From Nocardioides sp. URHA0032 (GTDB lineage: Bacteria > Actinomycetota > Actinomycetes > Propionibacteriales > Nocardioidaceae): 64,000 nucleotides of DNA. The notes under the pieces were generated by a model, which was not told the DNA's origin, made no database searches, and saw nothing but the letters and a program-made list of their open reading frames with translations. Position numbers and translations under genes: made by a program. Location: contig NZ_KK211159.1 of the NCBI RefSeq assembly GCF_000620645.1, positions 579,467 through 643,466 on the forward strand. Reading direction: 5' to 3'. Positions 35,857 through 44,883 of the stretch are shown piece after piece. Positions within the stretch are counted from its first letter, which is position 1. The number at the start of each line of letters is the position of its first letter.

Positions 35857-37635
35857 ATGTCACGCAGCCCCCGGCGCGCCCGCGCCCTCGCGTCCCTCAC
35901 GGCCGTCGCCGGCCTCGGTCTGGCCGGCGCCGCCGTCACCACGTCGCCCGCCCAGTCGGCCGCACCCGCGGGCGACTGTGCGGTCGCCTTCCCCGTCGAC
36001 CAGCTGGCCGCGGGCGACGCCGTCACCGGCCTCACGGTCACCCACGGCACGACGCCGGAGGGCTTCACCGGTGAGGTGCTCGGGGTCCTCGACGACGGCA
36101 TCGGCCCGGACGTCGACATGGTCATGGTCCGCCTGACGTCGCCCGAGATCGACCGGGTCGGCATCTGGCAGGGCATGTCCGGCTCTCCGGTGTATGCCGC
36201 CGACGGCCGCCTCATCGGGGCCGTGAGCTACGGCCTGGCGATGGGCAGCTCGCCGGTCGCCGGCGTGACGCCGTACGACCACATGGACGACCACATGGCT
36301 GACCCCATGCAGGACGGCATCGCGGTCGACCGCACCGCCGCCCGCCAGATCGCCCGCGGCAGCGACGTGTCCGCGGCCCGCGCGGAGCAGGGCTTCGCCC
36401 AGCTGCCGATGCCGCTCGGCGTGGCCGGGGTCGGCGCCGGCCGCCTCACGGCCGCCGCGGCCAGGGCCGGCGACCGCAGCTGGCTGCCGCGCTCGGCGTA
36501 CGCCGTGGGGCGCGCTGGTGCCGCGGACGCGACGGCCGGCGACATCGTCGCGGGCGGCAACCTCGCCGCCTCGTTGGCCTACGGCGACGTCACCATGGCC
36601 GGTGTCGGCACCGCCACCTCGGTGTGCGGCGACCGGGTCGTCGGCTTCGGGCACCCGCTCGACTACTCGGGCAGCACCACGCTGGCGATGCACCCCGCCG
36701 ACGCGATCTACGTCCAGGAGGACCTGGTCGCCGGCTTCAAGGTGGCCAACCTCGGTGCCCCGGTCGGCACGATCACCGACGACCGGCTCGCCGGCATCAC
36801 CGGCACGATCGGCGCCCTGCCGGCGACCACCGACATCACCTCGTCGCTGACGTACGCCGACCGGTCGCGGACCGGCGTCTCGCACGTCACGCTCGACACC
36901 CCGGACGCGCTCGCCTCGACGGCGTTCTACGAGCTGCTCGCCAACCACCAGGCGGTCGTCGACGGCCCGATCAAGGGCTCGGAGGACCTCGCCTGGACGA
37001 TCACCGGCACCGACGGCGACGGCACGCCGTTCGAGCTGCACTCCTCGGACCTCTACTCGTCGAGCAGCGACCTGACGTACCGCCTCGGCTTCGGCCTCGG
37101 TGACCTGGTCTACGGCATCGCCCGGATGGGCGGCGTCTCCATCGACTCGGTCACGACCGACAGCACGCTGCGTGACGACGTCACGTCGTTCAAGATCTCG
37201 CGGGTGCAGGCCCGCCAGGGTGGCGAGTGGGTCACCGTGTCGCGTCACTCGGGGCTGGTCGTCCGGGGCGGCGGCAGGCTCGCGGTCCGGGTGACCCTCA
37301 CCGGTGGCGGCACGACGACGGTCCTGCCCGGCAGCCTCGACGTCCCGGCGCGGTTCTCCGGCCGGCTCGGGTTCTTCGGTGTCGCGGGCGGGTCGCGCGT
37401 CGACCTCGGCCGGCCTCCCCGCGACCTCGGCCAGATGCAGGCCTGGCTGGACCGGCAGGTCCGTCACGACGAGGTCGTCGTGCTGCTGGCCCGCGGCCCG
37501 CGGGTCCACTCCGGTCACGCCAGCGTCACCGCCGCGGCTCGCCGCGCCGGGACGCCGCGGTACGTCCAGACGGTGCTCGGCCCGGTCGGCGGCGTGGTCC
37601 GCGGCCAGGCGGTCTCGGAGGCCTTCATCCGCTGA
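35857..37635 (+). CDS. Secreted SpoIVB-type (peptidase S55) domain protein
   Basis: A 592-residue exported protein. The signal peptide runs about residues 1-36 (RARALASLTAVAGLGLAGAAVTTSPAQSAA). The S55 domain contains IWQGMSGSPVYAADGRLIGAVSYG, whose GMSGSP is the catalytic serine motif (S108), and VCGDRVVGFGHPLDYSGSTTLAMHPADAI. In Bacillus SpoIVB signals across the forespore membrane; non-sporulating actinobacteria carry it for an unknown purpose. ATG 35857 has GGGAGA upstream, and a -10 TACGAT at about 35801. It is divergent from pepN. Confidence 0.82.
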   Translation: MSRSPRRARALASLTAVAGLGLAGAAVTTSPAQSAAPAGDCAVAFPVDQLAAGDAVTGLTVTHGTTPEGFTGEVLGVLDDGIGPDVDMVMVRLTSPEIDRVGIWQGMSGSPVYAADGRLIGAVSYGLAMGSSPVAGVTPYDHMDDHMADPMQDGIAVDRTAARQIARGSDVSAARAEQGFAQLPMPLGVAGVGAGRLTAAAARAGDRSWLPRSAYAVGRAGAADATAGDIVAGGNLAASLAYGDVTMAGVGTATSVCGDRVVGFGHPLDYSGSTTLAMHPADAIYVQEDLVAGFKVANLGAPVGTITDDRLAGITGTIGALPATTDITSSLTYADRSRTGVSHVTLDTPDALASTAFYELLANHQAVVDGPIKGSEDLAWTITGTDGDGTPFELHSSDLYSSSSDLTYRLGFGLGDLVYGIARMGGVSIDSVTTDSTLRDDVTSFKISRVQARQGGEWVTVSRHSGLVVRGGGRLAVRVTLTGGGTTTVLPGSLDVPARFSGRLGFFGVAGGSRVDLGRPPRDLGQMQAWLDRQVRHDEVVVLLARGPRVHSGHASVTAAARRAGTPRYVQTVLGPVGGVVRGQAVSEAFIR

Positions 37636-37657
37636 GCGGAGGTCTACGCTGAGGCCC

Positions 37658-39424
37658 GTGGAGGTGGGGACGCAGGAGCTCCTCGCACTGATCCGGGACT
37701 CGGTGATCGGCGAGGACCACGTGATGGAGACGCCGTACGGCCGCCGCCGGGTGACGTACGCCGACTACACCGCGTCCGGTCGCGCGCTGACGTTCGTCGA
37801 GGACTTCATCCGCGACCAGGTGCTGCCCGGCTACGCCAACACCCACACCGAGTCCAGCGGCACCGGCCTGCAGACGACCCGCCTGCGCGAGGACGCCCGC
37901 GAGATCATCCGCGCCGCGGTGGGCGGCGACGAGGACACCGTGGTGCTGTTCGCCGGCTCGGGGTGCACCGGGGCGATCGCCAAGCTGATCGGCGTACTGG
38001 GCCTGCGGATCCCGTCGGTGCTCGACGACACCCACGCGCTCAGCGAGCACGTCCCGCCGGCCCAGCGACCGGTGGTGTTCATCGGGCCGTACGAGCACCA
38101 CTCGAACGAGATCTCCTGGCGCGAGACGATCGCCGACGTCGTCACGATCCGTCAGGACGCCGACGGCGGCGCCGACCTCGTCGACCTGCGTGAACAGCTC
38201 GAGAAGTACGCCGAGCGGCCGCTGAAGATCGGCTCGTTCTCGGCCGCCTCCAACGTGACCGGCATCCTCTCCGACACGGCCGGGATCGCGGAGCTGCTGC
38301 ACGAGCACGGGGCGTTGAGCTTCTGGGACTTCGCCGCTGCGGCGCCGTACATCGACATCACGATGCGCCCGTTCGAGGACCGGCCGCTGTCGTACAAGGA
38401 CGCGCTCTTCCTCTCGCCGCACAAGTTCATCGGCGGGCCGTCGACGCCGGGGGTGCTGGTGGCGCGCCGGGAGCTGTTCGCGAACCGGGTGCCGGACGTG
38501 CCCGGCGGCGGCACGGTGGCGTACGTCAACGACGACGACCACCGCTACCTCGCCGACCCGACCCACCGCGAGGAGGGCGGCACGCCCGCGATCATCGAGT
38601 CGATCCGCGCCGGCCTGGTGTTCCAGCTCAAGGAGGCGGTCGGGACCACGACGATCCGGGAGCAGGAGGAGCGGCACCTCCGGCGGGCCGTCGAGGCGTG
38701 GCGGTCCGAGCCCGCCGTCGAGCTGCTCGGCAACCTGGACGCGCCGCGGCTCTCGATCGTGTCGTTCGTCCTGCGCTCACCGTCGGGTCGGTACCTGCAC
38801 CACAACTACGTCGTCGCGCTGCTCAACGACCTCTTCGGCGTCCAGTCGCGGGGCGGCTGTTCCTGCGCGGGACCGTACGGCCACCGGCTGCTCGGCATCG
38901 ACCTGGAGCGCTCGCACGAGTTCGAGCGTGAGATCACCGGCGGTTGCGAGGGCATCAAGCCCGGCTGGGTACGCGTGAACTTCAACTACTTCGTCTCCGA
39001 CGCGGTCGTCGACTACCTGGTCGAGACCGTCCGGCTGGTCGCCCGCGACGGCTGGCGACTGCTCGGCGACTACCGGTTCGACCCGGCCACGGGAATGTGG
39101 CGGCACCGGGACGGCGTGGTCACGCCGCCGCTGAGCCTGAACGACGTCTCGTACGCCGGTGGCCGCCTGTCGATGCCGTCCGACGAGGCGACCGGGGGAG
39201 AGGAGCTGCTCGCCGAGCACCTCCGCGACGGCGCCGCGATCCTGGGCGCGGCCGCCGGGCCCGACCTGGACTCGCACCCGGCCAACGTGAGCGAGGACTT
39301 CGAGCACCTCCGGTGGTTCGACCTCCCCGCCGTGAGCCTGCGGGTCGAGCGCGGTCCCGACGAGCGGGCGCAGGGTCAGCCGCGCGGCACCCAGGGCGAC
39401 TGGCCGGTCTCGTCGGGCAGGTAG
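37658..39424 (+). CDS. Class V aminotransferase-fold PLP enzyme with long C-terminal extension
   Basis: A 588-residue protein of the SufS/isopenicillin-epimerase fold. SPHKFIGGPSTPG carries the PLP lysine (K256), and SRGGCSCAGPYGHRLLG is a cysteine-rich loop in the place of the SufS active-site loop. The last about 130 residues exceed a normal SufS (about 410) and match no domain I know. GTG 37658 lies eight bases after a -10 box TACGCT (37644-37649), so it is leaderless. It might be a cysteine desulfurase or lyase; the substrate is not evident. The 3' end overlaps the convergent gene by 49 bases. Confidence 0.82.
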   Translation: MEVGTQELLALIRDSVIGEDHVMETPYGRRRVTYADYTASGRALTFVEDFIRDQVLPGYANTHTESSGTGLQTTRLREDAREIIRAAVGGDEDTVVLFAGSGCTGAIAKLIGVLGLRIPSVLDDTHALSEHVPPAQRPVVFIGPYEHHSNEISWRETIADVVTIRQDADGGADLVDLREQLEKYAERPLKIGSFSAASNVTGILSDTAGIAELLHEHGALSFWDFAAAAPYIDITMRPFEDRPLSYKDALFLSPHKFIGGPSTPGVLVARRELFANRVPDVPGGGTVAYVNDDDHRYLADPTHREEGGTPAIIESIRAGLVFQLKEAVGTTTIREQEERHLRRAVEAWRSEPAVELLGNLDAPRLSIVSFVLRSPSGRYLHHNYVVALLNDLFGVQSRGGCSCAGPYGHRLLGIDLERSHEFEREITGGCEGIKPGWVRVNFNYFVSDAVVDYLVETVRLVARDGWRLLGDYRFDPATGMWRHRDGVVTPPLSLNDVSYAGGRLSMPSDEATGGEELLAEHLRDGAAILGAAAGPDLDSHPANVSEDFEHLRWFDLPAVSLRVERGPDERAQGQPRGTQGDWPVSSGR

Positions 39425-39900
39425 TCGGTGTCCCCGTCCCGCTCGGTGAGGACGGCGAAGCGCACCGCGGTGTAGTCGCCGCCGGTCAGGCAGCTGGCCG
39501 GCATGATCAGCCGGACCGTCGGCTCGTCGGCGCTCCAGCGCACCCGGAACCCACGGCAGGGCACCCGCTCCGGCTCCTCACCGGTGTCGTGGTCGCCGAA
39601 GGAGCCCGCGAGCACACGGTTGCGGGTGTGCCCGACCGCGTCGTACTCGCTGACCAGCCGGACGCCGCGCGCGTGCCGCGGGTCGACGCTCACGATCAGG
39701 TCGCCCCGCACCGAGCGCACGAACTCGACGTCGACGACGATCCGCTGGCCGAGGTTGCGCAGCGTCGCGCCGGTGAGGTCGAGGCCGTGACCGGAGCGGT
39801 CGCCGGCGGGGTCGCTCATGCTGAGGTGGGCGGCGGACGCGGGACCTCCGGTCAGCACCACGGCGGCGAGCGCGATCGCACCCGAGATGAGTCGCTTCAT
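39376..39900 (-). CDS. Secreted hypothetical protein
   Basis: A 174-residue product with a clear signal peptide (MKRLISGAIALAAVVLTGGPASAA, residues 1-24), then a beta-rich body (LRNLGQRIVVDVEFVRSVRGDLIVSVDP; VRLIMPASCLTGGDYTAVRF) with two cysteines that may form a disulfide. No family recognised. ATG 39900 fixes the signal. It is divergent from the beta-propeller gene by 70 bases, so the two exported proteins may share a control region. Confidence 0.72.
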   Translation of the reverse strand: MKRLISGAIALAAVVLTGGPASAAHLSMSDPAGDRSGHGLDLTGATLRNLGQRIVVDVEFVRSVRGDLIVSVDPRHARGVRLVSEYDAVGHTRNRVLAGSFGDHDTGEEPERVPCRGFRVRWSADEPTVRLIMPASCLTGGDYTAVRFAVLTERDGDTDYLPDETGQSPWVPRG

Positions 39901-39970
39901 GCGGGCAGCGTCGCACACGTCACGCGGGCCGGCGGCGTAACGCGCTCTCGACGCGGGTCGTTCTCCCGGC

Positions 39971-41233
39971 ATGAGGCTCCGCGTCGCGATCACCGCCCTG
40001 GCCACCGTCGCCGCCACCGTGGCCCTGGCTCCGCCGGCGTCGGCCGAGGAGACCCGGGGCTCCCTCGAGCGTCGCGCCGACGACGTACGCCGGGTGGTGT
40101 TCGTCGGCAACAACTGGGCCGGCACCGCCGACGTGCTCGACCCCGCGACGTTCGAGCGGCTCGGCCGGATCGACGTGGTGCCCGACAAGGACGAGCGGAT
40201 GCAGGAGATCACGACGAACGCCTACCGGTTCGCCTACTTCCTCGCGATCCGCGCGCTGATCGGCGAGGGCCACGACCAGTTCGTCGACGACATGTACTCC
40301 TCGAACGACGGTCGGCTGCTCGTCGTCTCGCGGCCGTCCTTCGCCGACGTCGTGGCGATCGACCTGGCCACCCAGCAGATCGTGTGGCGCTTCCCGGTCG
40401 CGGGCGTGCGCTCCGACCACATGGCGCTGTCGCCCGACGGACGGCGCGTGGTCGTCAGCGCGTCGACGGGCGACGTCGTGCACGTGCTGCGGGTCAAGGA
40501 CGGCACGGAGGTCGGCCGGTTCCCCTCCGGTGGGTCCCCGCACGAGAGCGTGTTCATCGACGGTGGCCGCAAGATCCTGCACGCCAGCATCGGCATGGTC
40601 TACAGCCCGCTGGACCAGCCGGAGGCGGACTCGACGAAGCAGGAGCGGGTCTTCGAGGTCGCCGACGCCCGCACCCTGGACGTGGTCCGCCGGTACGACC
40701 TCCGCAAGGCGCTCGACGACCGGGGCCTGGACCGGATGTCGACCGCCGTACGGCCGATGACGCTGTCTCCCGACGAGAAGACCGTGTACTTCCAGCTGTC
40801 GTTCTTCCACGGCTTCGTCGGGATGGACCTGCGCACCGGCAGGATCGTCAAGGTCGTGCGGCTGCCGAACCTGGTCCCGGACATGCCGCGCGAGCAGTAC
40901 GTCCTCGACTCCGCGCACCACGGCATCGCCATGAACCCGGCCGGCACGAAGATCTGCGTCGCCGGCACCATGGACGACTACGCGACGGTCGTGTCCACGT
41001 CGGACTGGCAGCACGGCAAGCTGCTGAAGAAGGCCGACGGCAAGCCCTACTGGGTCACCCAGAGCTACGACGGCCGCTACTGCTACATCTCCTGGAGCGG
41101 CACCGACGAGATCGCCAAGATCTCCTACCGGACCGGCCGGATCGTGCAGACCGCCCCCGTCGGTGACCACCCGCAGCGGGTCCGCAACGGGTTCGTCCGC
41201 ACCGACCTGGTCGCGGGGCTCCCGGCCGCCTGA
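39971..41233 (+). CDS. Secreted YncE-like beta-propeller protein
   Basis: A 420-residue exported protein. The signal peptide is residues 1-26 (MRLRVAITALATVAATVALA followed by PPASA). Repeated strands with DGRRVVVSASTGDVVHVL, DGGRKILHASIGMVYSPL, SPDEKTVYFQLSFFHGFVGMDL and NPAGTKICVAGTMDDYATV are typical of YVTN/YncE-type seven-bladed propellers, which bind protein or DNA partners outside the cell. ATG 39971. A 63-bp palindromic repeat follows the stop and may terminate it. Confidence 0.75.
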   Translation: MRLRVAITALATVAATVALAPPASAEETRGSLERRADDVRRVVFVGNNWAGTADVLDPATFERLGRIDVVPDKDERMQEITTNAYRFAYFLAIRALIGEGHDQFVDDMYSSNDGRLLVVSRPSFADVVAIDLATQQIVWRFPVAGVRSDHMALSPDGRRVVVSASTGDVVHVLRVKDGTEVGRFPSGGSPHESVFIDGGRKILHASIGMVYSPLDQPEADSTKQERVFEVADARTLDVVRRYDLRKALDDRGLDRMSTAVRPMTLSPDEKTVYFQLSFFHGFVGMDLRTGRIVKVVRLPNLVPDMPREQYVLDSAHHGIAMNPAGTKICVAGTMDDYATVVSTSDWQHGKLLKKADGKPYWVTQSYDGRYCYISWSGTDEIAKISYRTGRIVQTAPVGDHPQRVRNGFVRTDLVAGLPAA

Positions 41234-41236
41234 GCA

Positions 41237-41299
41237 CGCGGATTGGTCACCAACCGCAGATTGGGCACGCTCCCACGTGCGGTTGGTGACCAATCCGCG
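41237..41299. repeat. Intergenic palindromic repeat, copy B
   Basis: CGCGGATTGGTCACCAACCG at 41237 and its exact reverse complement ending at 41299 form 22-bp arms around a 19-base centre. The right half is identical to the reverse complement of the left half of the copy at 32373. It follows directly on the stop of the propeller gene and faces the convergent HesB-like gene. Confidence 0.88.
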
Positions 41300-41417
41300 C
41301 ACCATCCGGCGTCCGGAAACTCGCCACACAACGCCCCAGGGACGCCCCGGAACGCACCGAGCCGACGCGGTCGAGAGGGACCGCGCCGGCTCGGCGGAGT
41401 GGGTTGCGGCAGCGGGG

Positions 41418-41702
41418 TCAGCCCTGGACGGCGAGCGCGAACTCGACCTTCCCGGACGGGTCCACGGCGGCGTCGAGGACCTTGTCCTCGAGGAGCTCCG
41501 CGGCCGAGGCGTCGAGGTAGACGGTGGCACCGTTCTGCTCGACGACCTGGTCGCCCGGCTCGCCCGCTTGCGCGGCGGAGACGGCGAACGCGGTCTCGGC
41601 GCTGTCCTCGGTGGTGATCCTCAGGCCTGCGGTCTCGGCGAGGCCGGGCTGCGAGGTGATCTCGTTGACGATGGCACTGGCGTTCTCGGTGAGGGTGAGC
41701 AT
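41418..41702 (-). CDS. HesB/IscA-like fold protein without cysteines
   Basis: A 94-residue protein. LTENASAIVNEITSQPG, AGLRITTE and VYLDASAAELLEDKVLDAAVD match A-type iron-sulfur carriers in order and spacing. The three cluster-binding cysteines of that family are missing; the sequence holds no cysteine at all, so it cannot be a normal carrier. The role is unknown. Start ATG 41702. The stop faces the palindromic repeat; the OsmC gene is divergent, 111 bases away. Confidence 0.78.
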   Translation of the reverse strand: MLTLTENASAIVNEITSQPGLAETAGLRITTEDSAETAFAVSAAQAGEPGDQVVEQNGATVYLDASAAELLEDKVLDAAVDPSGKVEFALAVQG

Positions 41703-41813
41703 GCTCGCCTTCCGGGTAGCGGTTGCGTACCCGTTCCACCGTCCCCGATCGATCCCGTCGACACAACCCGCAGGCGGATCCCGGGCGTGTCGCCGGTCTG
41801 GCACCCTGTGGCC

Positions 41814-42263
41814 ATGAGCCCCGACCTGCCGCAGCCGCCCGTCGCCGAGAACGCCCACCGCAGCATCGACCTCACGAAGATCGGCGAGGGTCGCTACAAG
41901 GCGACCAACGCGCGTGGGGGAGTGCTCCCGATCGGCTCGGGCGGCGACCCGGACTTCACCCCGGTGGAGCTGCTCCTGGCCGCGATCGCCGGGTGCAGCG
42001 CGATCGACGTCGACCTGATCACCGGCAAGCGCGCGGGCGCGATCTCGCTCGACGTCGTCGCCGAGGGCGACAAGGTCCGCGACGAGGGCGGCAACCACCT
42101 GACCGACCTCCAGGTGACCTTCCGGGTCCGGTTCCCCCACGGCGAGGAGGGCGACCGCGCCCGCGAGGCGCTGCCGCGCGCCGTCGCGCAGTCCCGCGAC
42201 CGGCTGTGCACCGTCGGCCGCACCGTCCAGCTCGGGGCCCCGATCGAGTACCACGAGCGCTGA
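41814..42263 (+). CDS. OsmC family peroxiredoxin-like protein
   Basis: A 149-residue protein of the OsmC/Ohr fold, which reduces organic hydroperoxides. The two redox cysteines are present (C61 in AAIAGCSAIDVDLI; C131 in DRLCTVGRTVQLG) with the TPVELLLAAIAGC block. ATG 41814 is in frame and starts the usual N-terminus. The SDR gene begins one base after the stop, so the two are one operon. Which peroxide it handles is unclear. Confidence 0.85.
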   Translation: MSPDLPQPPVAENAHRSIDLTKIGEGRYKATNARGGVLPIGSGGDPDFTPVELLLAAIAGCSAIDVDLITGKRAGAISLDVVAEGDKVRDEGGNHLTDLQVTFRVRFPHGEEGDRAREALPRAVAQSRDRLCTVGRTVQLGAPIEYHER

Positions 42264-42264
42264 G

Positions 42265-43176
42265 GTGGCCCGGCGCAAGCGTCCCGGCCGCTGGGACGCC
42301 GTACCCCGCCAGGACGGCCGCCGCTTCGTCGTCACCGGCGCGAGCGGCGGGCTCGGGCTCGAGACGGCGAGGGCGCTCGCGGCGTCCGGGGCGGACGTCG
42401 TGCTCGCGGTCCGCAACCTCGACAAGGGTCGGGCGGTCGCGGCCGGCATCAAGGGCACGGTGGAGGTCCGGCGGCTGGACGTCGCCGACCAGGCCAGTGT
42501 CCGGGAGTTCGCCGAGGGCGTCGGCCCGGTCGACGTCCTGATCAACAACGCGGGCGTGCTCGCGGTGCCGCGGGCGCTGACGGCCGACGGGTTCGAGACC
42601 CACCTGGCGACGAACCACCTGGGCCACTTCGCGCTCGCGAACCTGCTGCTCCCGCGGCTCACCGACCGCGTCGTCGTGGTGTCCTCCGACTCCCACCACA
42701 GCGCGGACCTCGACCTGGACGACCTGAGCTGGGAGCGACGTCCGTACAAGCCGTTCGCGGCGTACGGCGCCTCCAAGCTGGCCAACCTGCTGTTCATGGC
42801 CGAGCTCCAGCGCCGGCTGACCGCGGCCGGCTCGACGCTCCGCGCGACGGGTGCGCACCCCGGATCGACGGCGACGTCGATCACCGCGAACACCGGCAAC
42901 CGGTTCAAGACCTGGGTCGGCTCGTGGGGCCACCGGCTGGTGGGCATGCCGGGCTGGAAGGGGGCGCTGACCACGCTCTACGCCGCCACGATGGACGTCC
43001 CCGGCAACACCTTCATCGGGCCGGGCGGCTTCCTGGAGATGACGGGGTGGCCGACCAGCGTCGGCCGCAGCCAGGCCGCGTCGGACCCCGACCTCGCCAA
43101 GCGGCTGTGGACCCGGTCGGAGGAGCTGACCGGGGTGCGGTTCCCGCTTAGTCCGTCGTCACCGACTCGATCGTGA
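42265..43176 (+). CDS. Short-chain dehydrogenase/reductase
   Basis: A 303-residue Rossmann oxidoreductase of the retinol-dehydrogenase-like (protochlorophyllide-type) group. TGASGGLGLETARALAASGADVVLAVRN is the NADP-binding loop, NNAG follows, and YGASK (Y167, K171) is the active site. GTG 42265 lies one base after the osmC stop. The 3' end overlaps the convergent cyclophilin gene by 29 bases. Substrate unknown. Confidence 0.87.
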   Translation: MARRKRPGRWDAVPRQDGRRFVVTGASGGLGLETARALAASGADVVLAVRNLDKGRAVAAGIKGTVEVRRLDVADQASVREFAEGVGPVDVLINNAGVLAVPRALTADGFETHLATNHLGHFALANLLLPRLTDRVVVVSSDSHHSADLDLDDLSWERRPYKPFAAYGASKLANLLFMAELQRRLTAAGSTLRATGAHPGSTATSITANTGNRFKTWVGSWGHRLVGMPGWKGALTTLYAATMDVPGNTFIGPGGFLEMTGWPTSVGRSQAASDPDLAKRLWTRSEELTGVRFPLSPSSPTRS

Positions 43177-43810
43177 CGGGGACCTTCGGAGCCCCGTCCG
43201 CGCCGCCGTTCGCGGTGCCCTTCTCGGCAACCCGCTTGACCACGTCGATGCCGGCCTTGTCCATCCGGCCGATCACGTCGTAGGCGGCGTCCAGCTGGGT
43301 GTCGGCGTACACGAGGAAGAACTGCGAGCCGTTGGTGTCGGGGCCGGCGTTCGCCATCGCCACCGTGCCCGCTGGGTACGTCTCGTCGCCCCCGAGCTCG
43401 TCGTCGAACTGGTAGCCCGGCCCGCCCATGCCGCTGCCGGTCGGGTCCCCGCACTGGAGCACGTAGATGCCCTGGGTGGTCAGCCGGTGGCAGGGCGTCT
43501 TGTCGAAGTAGCCCTGGTCGGCCAGCGACACGAACGAGTTCACCGCGCACGGTGTGGACGCCGCGTCCATCGTGATCGGGATGTCGCCGGCGCTGGTCTT
43601 CAGGGTGACGTCCACGGTGCCCTCGGCCGGCGCGTCCGAGGACGGCGGGTCCACGTCCTTCGCGGCCGCCTGGCCGTTCTTGTCGTAGCTGCACGAGGTC
43701 GTCTTCACCGACGACCCGGAGTCGGTGGCGGTGTCCGGCCCGTCCGACCCGCAGCCCGCGAGGGCGAGCACGGTGAGGACGGCCAGGGGCAGGGCGACGC
43801 GTCGGAGCAT
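43148..43810 (-). CDS. Peptidyl-prolyl cis-trans isomerase, cyclophilin-type lipoprotein
   Basis: A 220-residue exported protein. The lipobox LALAGC (C20) ends a signal peptide starting at ATG 43810; a longer in-frame start upstream would spoil it. The cyclophilin domain (about 60-220) has DKTPCHRLTTQGIYVLQCGDPTGSGMGGPGYQFDDE, TVAMANAGPDTNGSQFFLVYAD and YDVIGRMDKAGIDVV. The usual histidine/arginine catalytic positions look partly kept (CHRL; NGSQFF). It helps fold exported proteins at the membrane surface. Confidence 0.88.
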   Translation of the reverse strand: MLRRVALPLAVLTVLALAGCGSDGPDTATDSGSSVKTTSCSYDKNGQAAAKDVDPPSSDAPAEGTVDVTLKTSAGDIPITMDAASTPCAVNSFVSLADQGYFDKTPCHRLTTQGIYVLQCGDPTGSGMGGPGYQFDDELGGDETYPAGTVAMANAGPDTNGSQFFLVYADTQLDAAYDVIGRMDKAGIDVVKRVAEKGTANGGADGAPKVPVTIESVTTD

Positions 43811-43832
43811 GGGCCGATCGTAGGGGAGGGGC

Positions 43833-44876
43833 TCAGGAGTTCCGGCCACGGGCCACGACCGGCCAGGCCTCGCCGTCCGCCCACAGCACCTCGGCGAGGT
43901 TCACCGCGTTGCACACGTGGTTCGGTACGACGTCGACCCGGCTGCCCAGCGCCGGCAGGTCCGCTCCGGCGAGGTCGACCACGGCGTGATGCTCGGAGAA
44001 CTGCACGACGCGGGCCTCCGGGTACGCCGGGAGGCGGCCCCAGCCGCTCGCGTACGCCGCCCGGTCCGCGCCGAGCGCCTTGCTGCCGGCGTCGAGCACC
44101 AGCCGGCCGCCGGCGTGGCTGACCACGGTCGCGACGCAGGCGAGCGCGATCTCGTCCGGCGTGGTGGTGCCCAGCTCCCACTGCTGGGCGTCGCCGAACG
44201 CGTACACGCCGGGCCGCAGTTCGGTGAGGACGTCGGTGTGGGCGTGCGCGAGGCTGGGTGTCGAGCCGCCGCTCACTACGTCCGGCTCGAGCTCGGCGGC
44301 GCGGAACGACGCCACGGCGGAGCGGAGCGCCCGCGCCTCGTCGTCCGCGGCACTCACCAGTGCGTCGGGTGCGTAGCTGTGGCCCGGGAACGTGAACAGC
44401 CCCCGCACCGGAAGTCCCGCCTCGACCGCGGCGGTGCCGACGGACCCCGCACCGCCCGGGAGGACCCCGCTGCGGTGCTGCCCGCAGTCGACCTCGACCA
44501 GGACCGCGACGCCGGAGTCGCCGAGCAGCGCGCCGGCTCTGGCGGCGGCCTCCGCCGAGTCGACGCCGATGGCCAGGTCGGCGCGGTCCGCCACGTCACG
44601 CAGCCGGCGCGCCGCCTCCGCGGTCAGCCACAACGGGTAGGCGATGAACACGTCCTCGACGCCGTGGTCCACGAACGCCTCGGCCTCCCCGATCGTCGCC
44701 ACGGTGAGCCCCACCGCGCCCGCGGCCAGCTGGAGCCGGGCGATCTCGGCGCACTTGTGCGTCTTCGCGTGCGGCCGCAGCGACACGCCGGAAGCGGTGG
44801 CCAGCTCCGCGACGCGCGTGATGTTCGACCGCAGCCGGGCGGTGTCGACGCGCAGGTACGGCGTCGGCACGCTCAA
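43833..44876 (-). CDS. D-threonine aldolase/D-serine dehydratase-like PLP enzyme (fold type III)
   Basis: A 347-residue enzyme with an alanine-racemase-type barrel. RPHAKTHK (K38) is the PLP lysine; a C-terminal VDVVPNHVCNAVNLAEV supplies the His and Cys that bind the metal in D-threonine aldolases and yeast DSD1. It probably cleaves or dehydrates a D-hydroxy amino acid. The start is a TTG at 44876, or a GTG at 44870. It follows the aldo/keto reductase by seven bases and is probably co-transcribed with it. Confidence 0.82.
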   Translation of the reverse strand: MSVPTPYLRVDTARLRSNITRVAELATASGVSLRPHAKTHKCAEIARLQLAAGAVGLTVATIGEAEAFVDHGVEDVFIAYPLWLTAEAARRLRDVADRADLAIGVDSAEAAARAGALLGDSGVAVLVEVDCGQHRSGVLPGGAGSVGTAAVEAGLPVRGLFTFPGHSYAPDALVSAADDEARALRSAVASFRAAELEPDVVSGGSTPSLAHAHTDVLTELRPGVYAFGDAQQWELGTTTPDEIALACVATVVSHAGGRLVLDAGSKALGADRAAYASGWGRLPAYPEARVVQFSEHHAVVDLAGADLPALGSRVDVVPNHVCNAVNLAEVLWADGEAWPVVARGRNS

Positions 44877-44883
44877 CGCGGCG

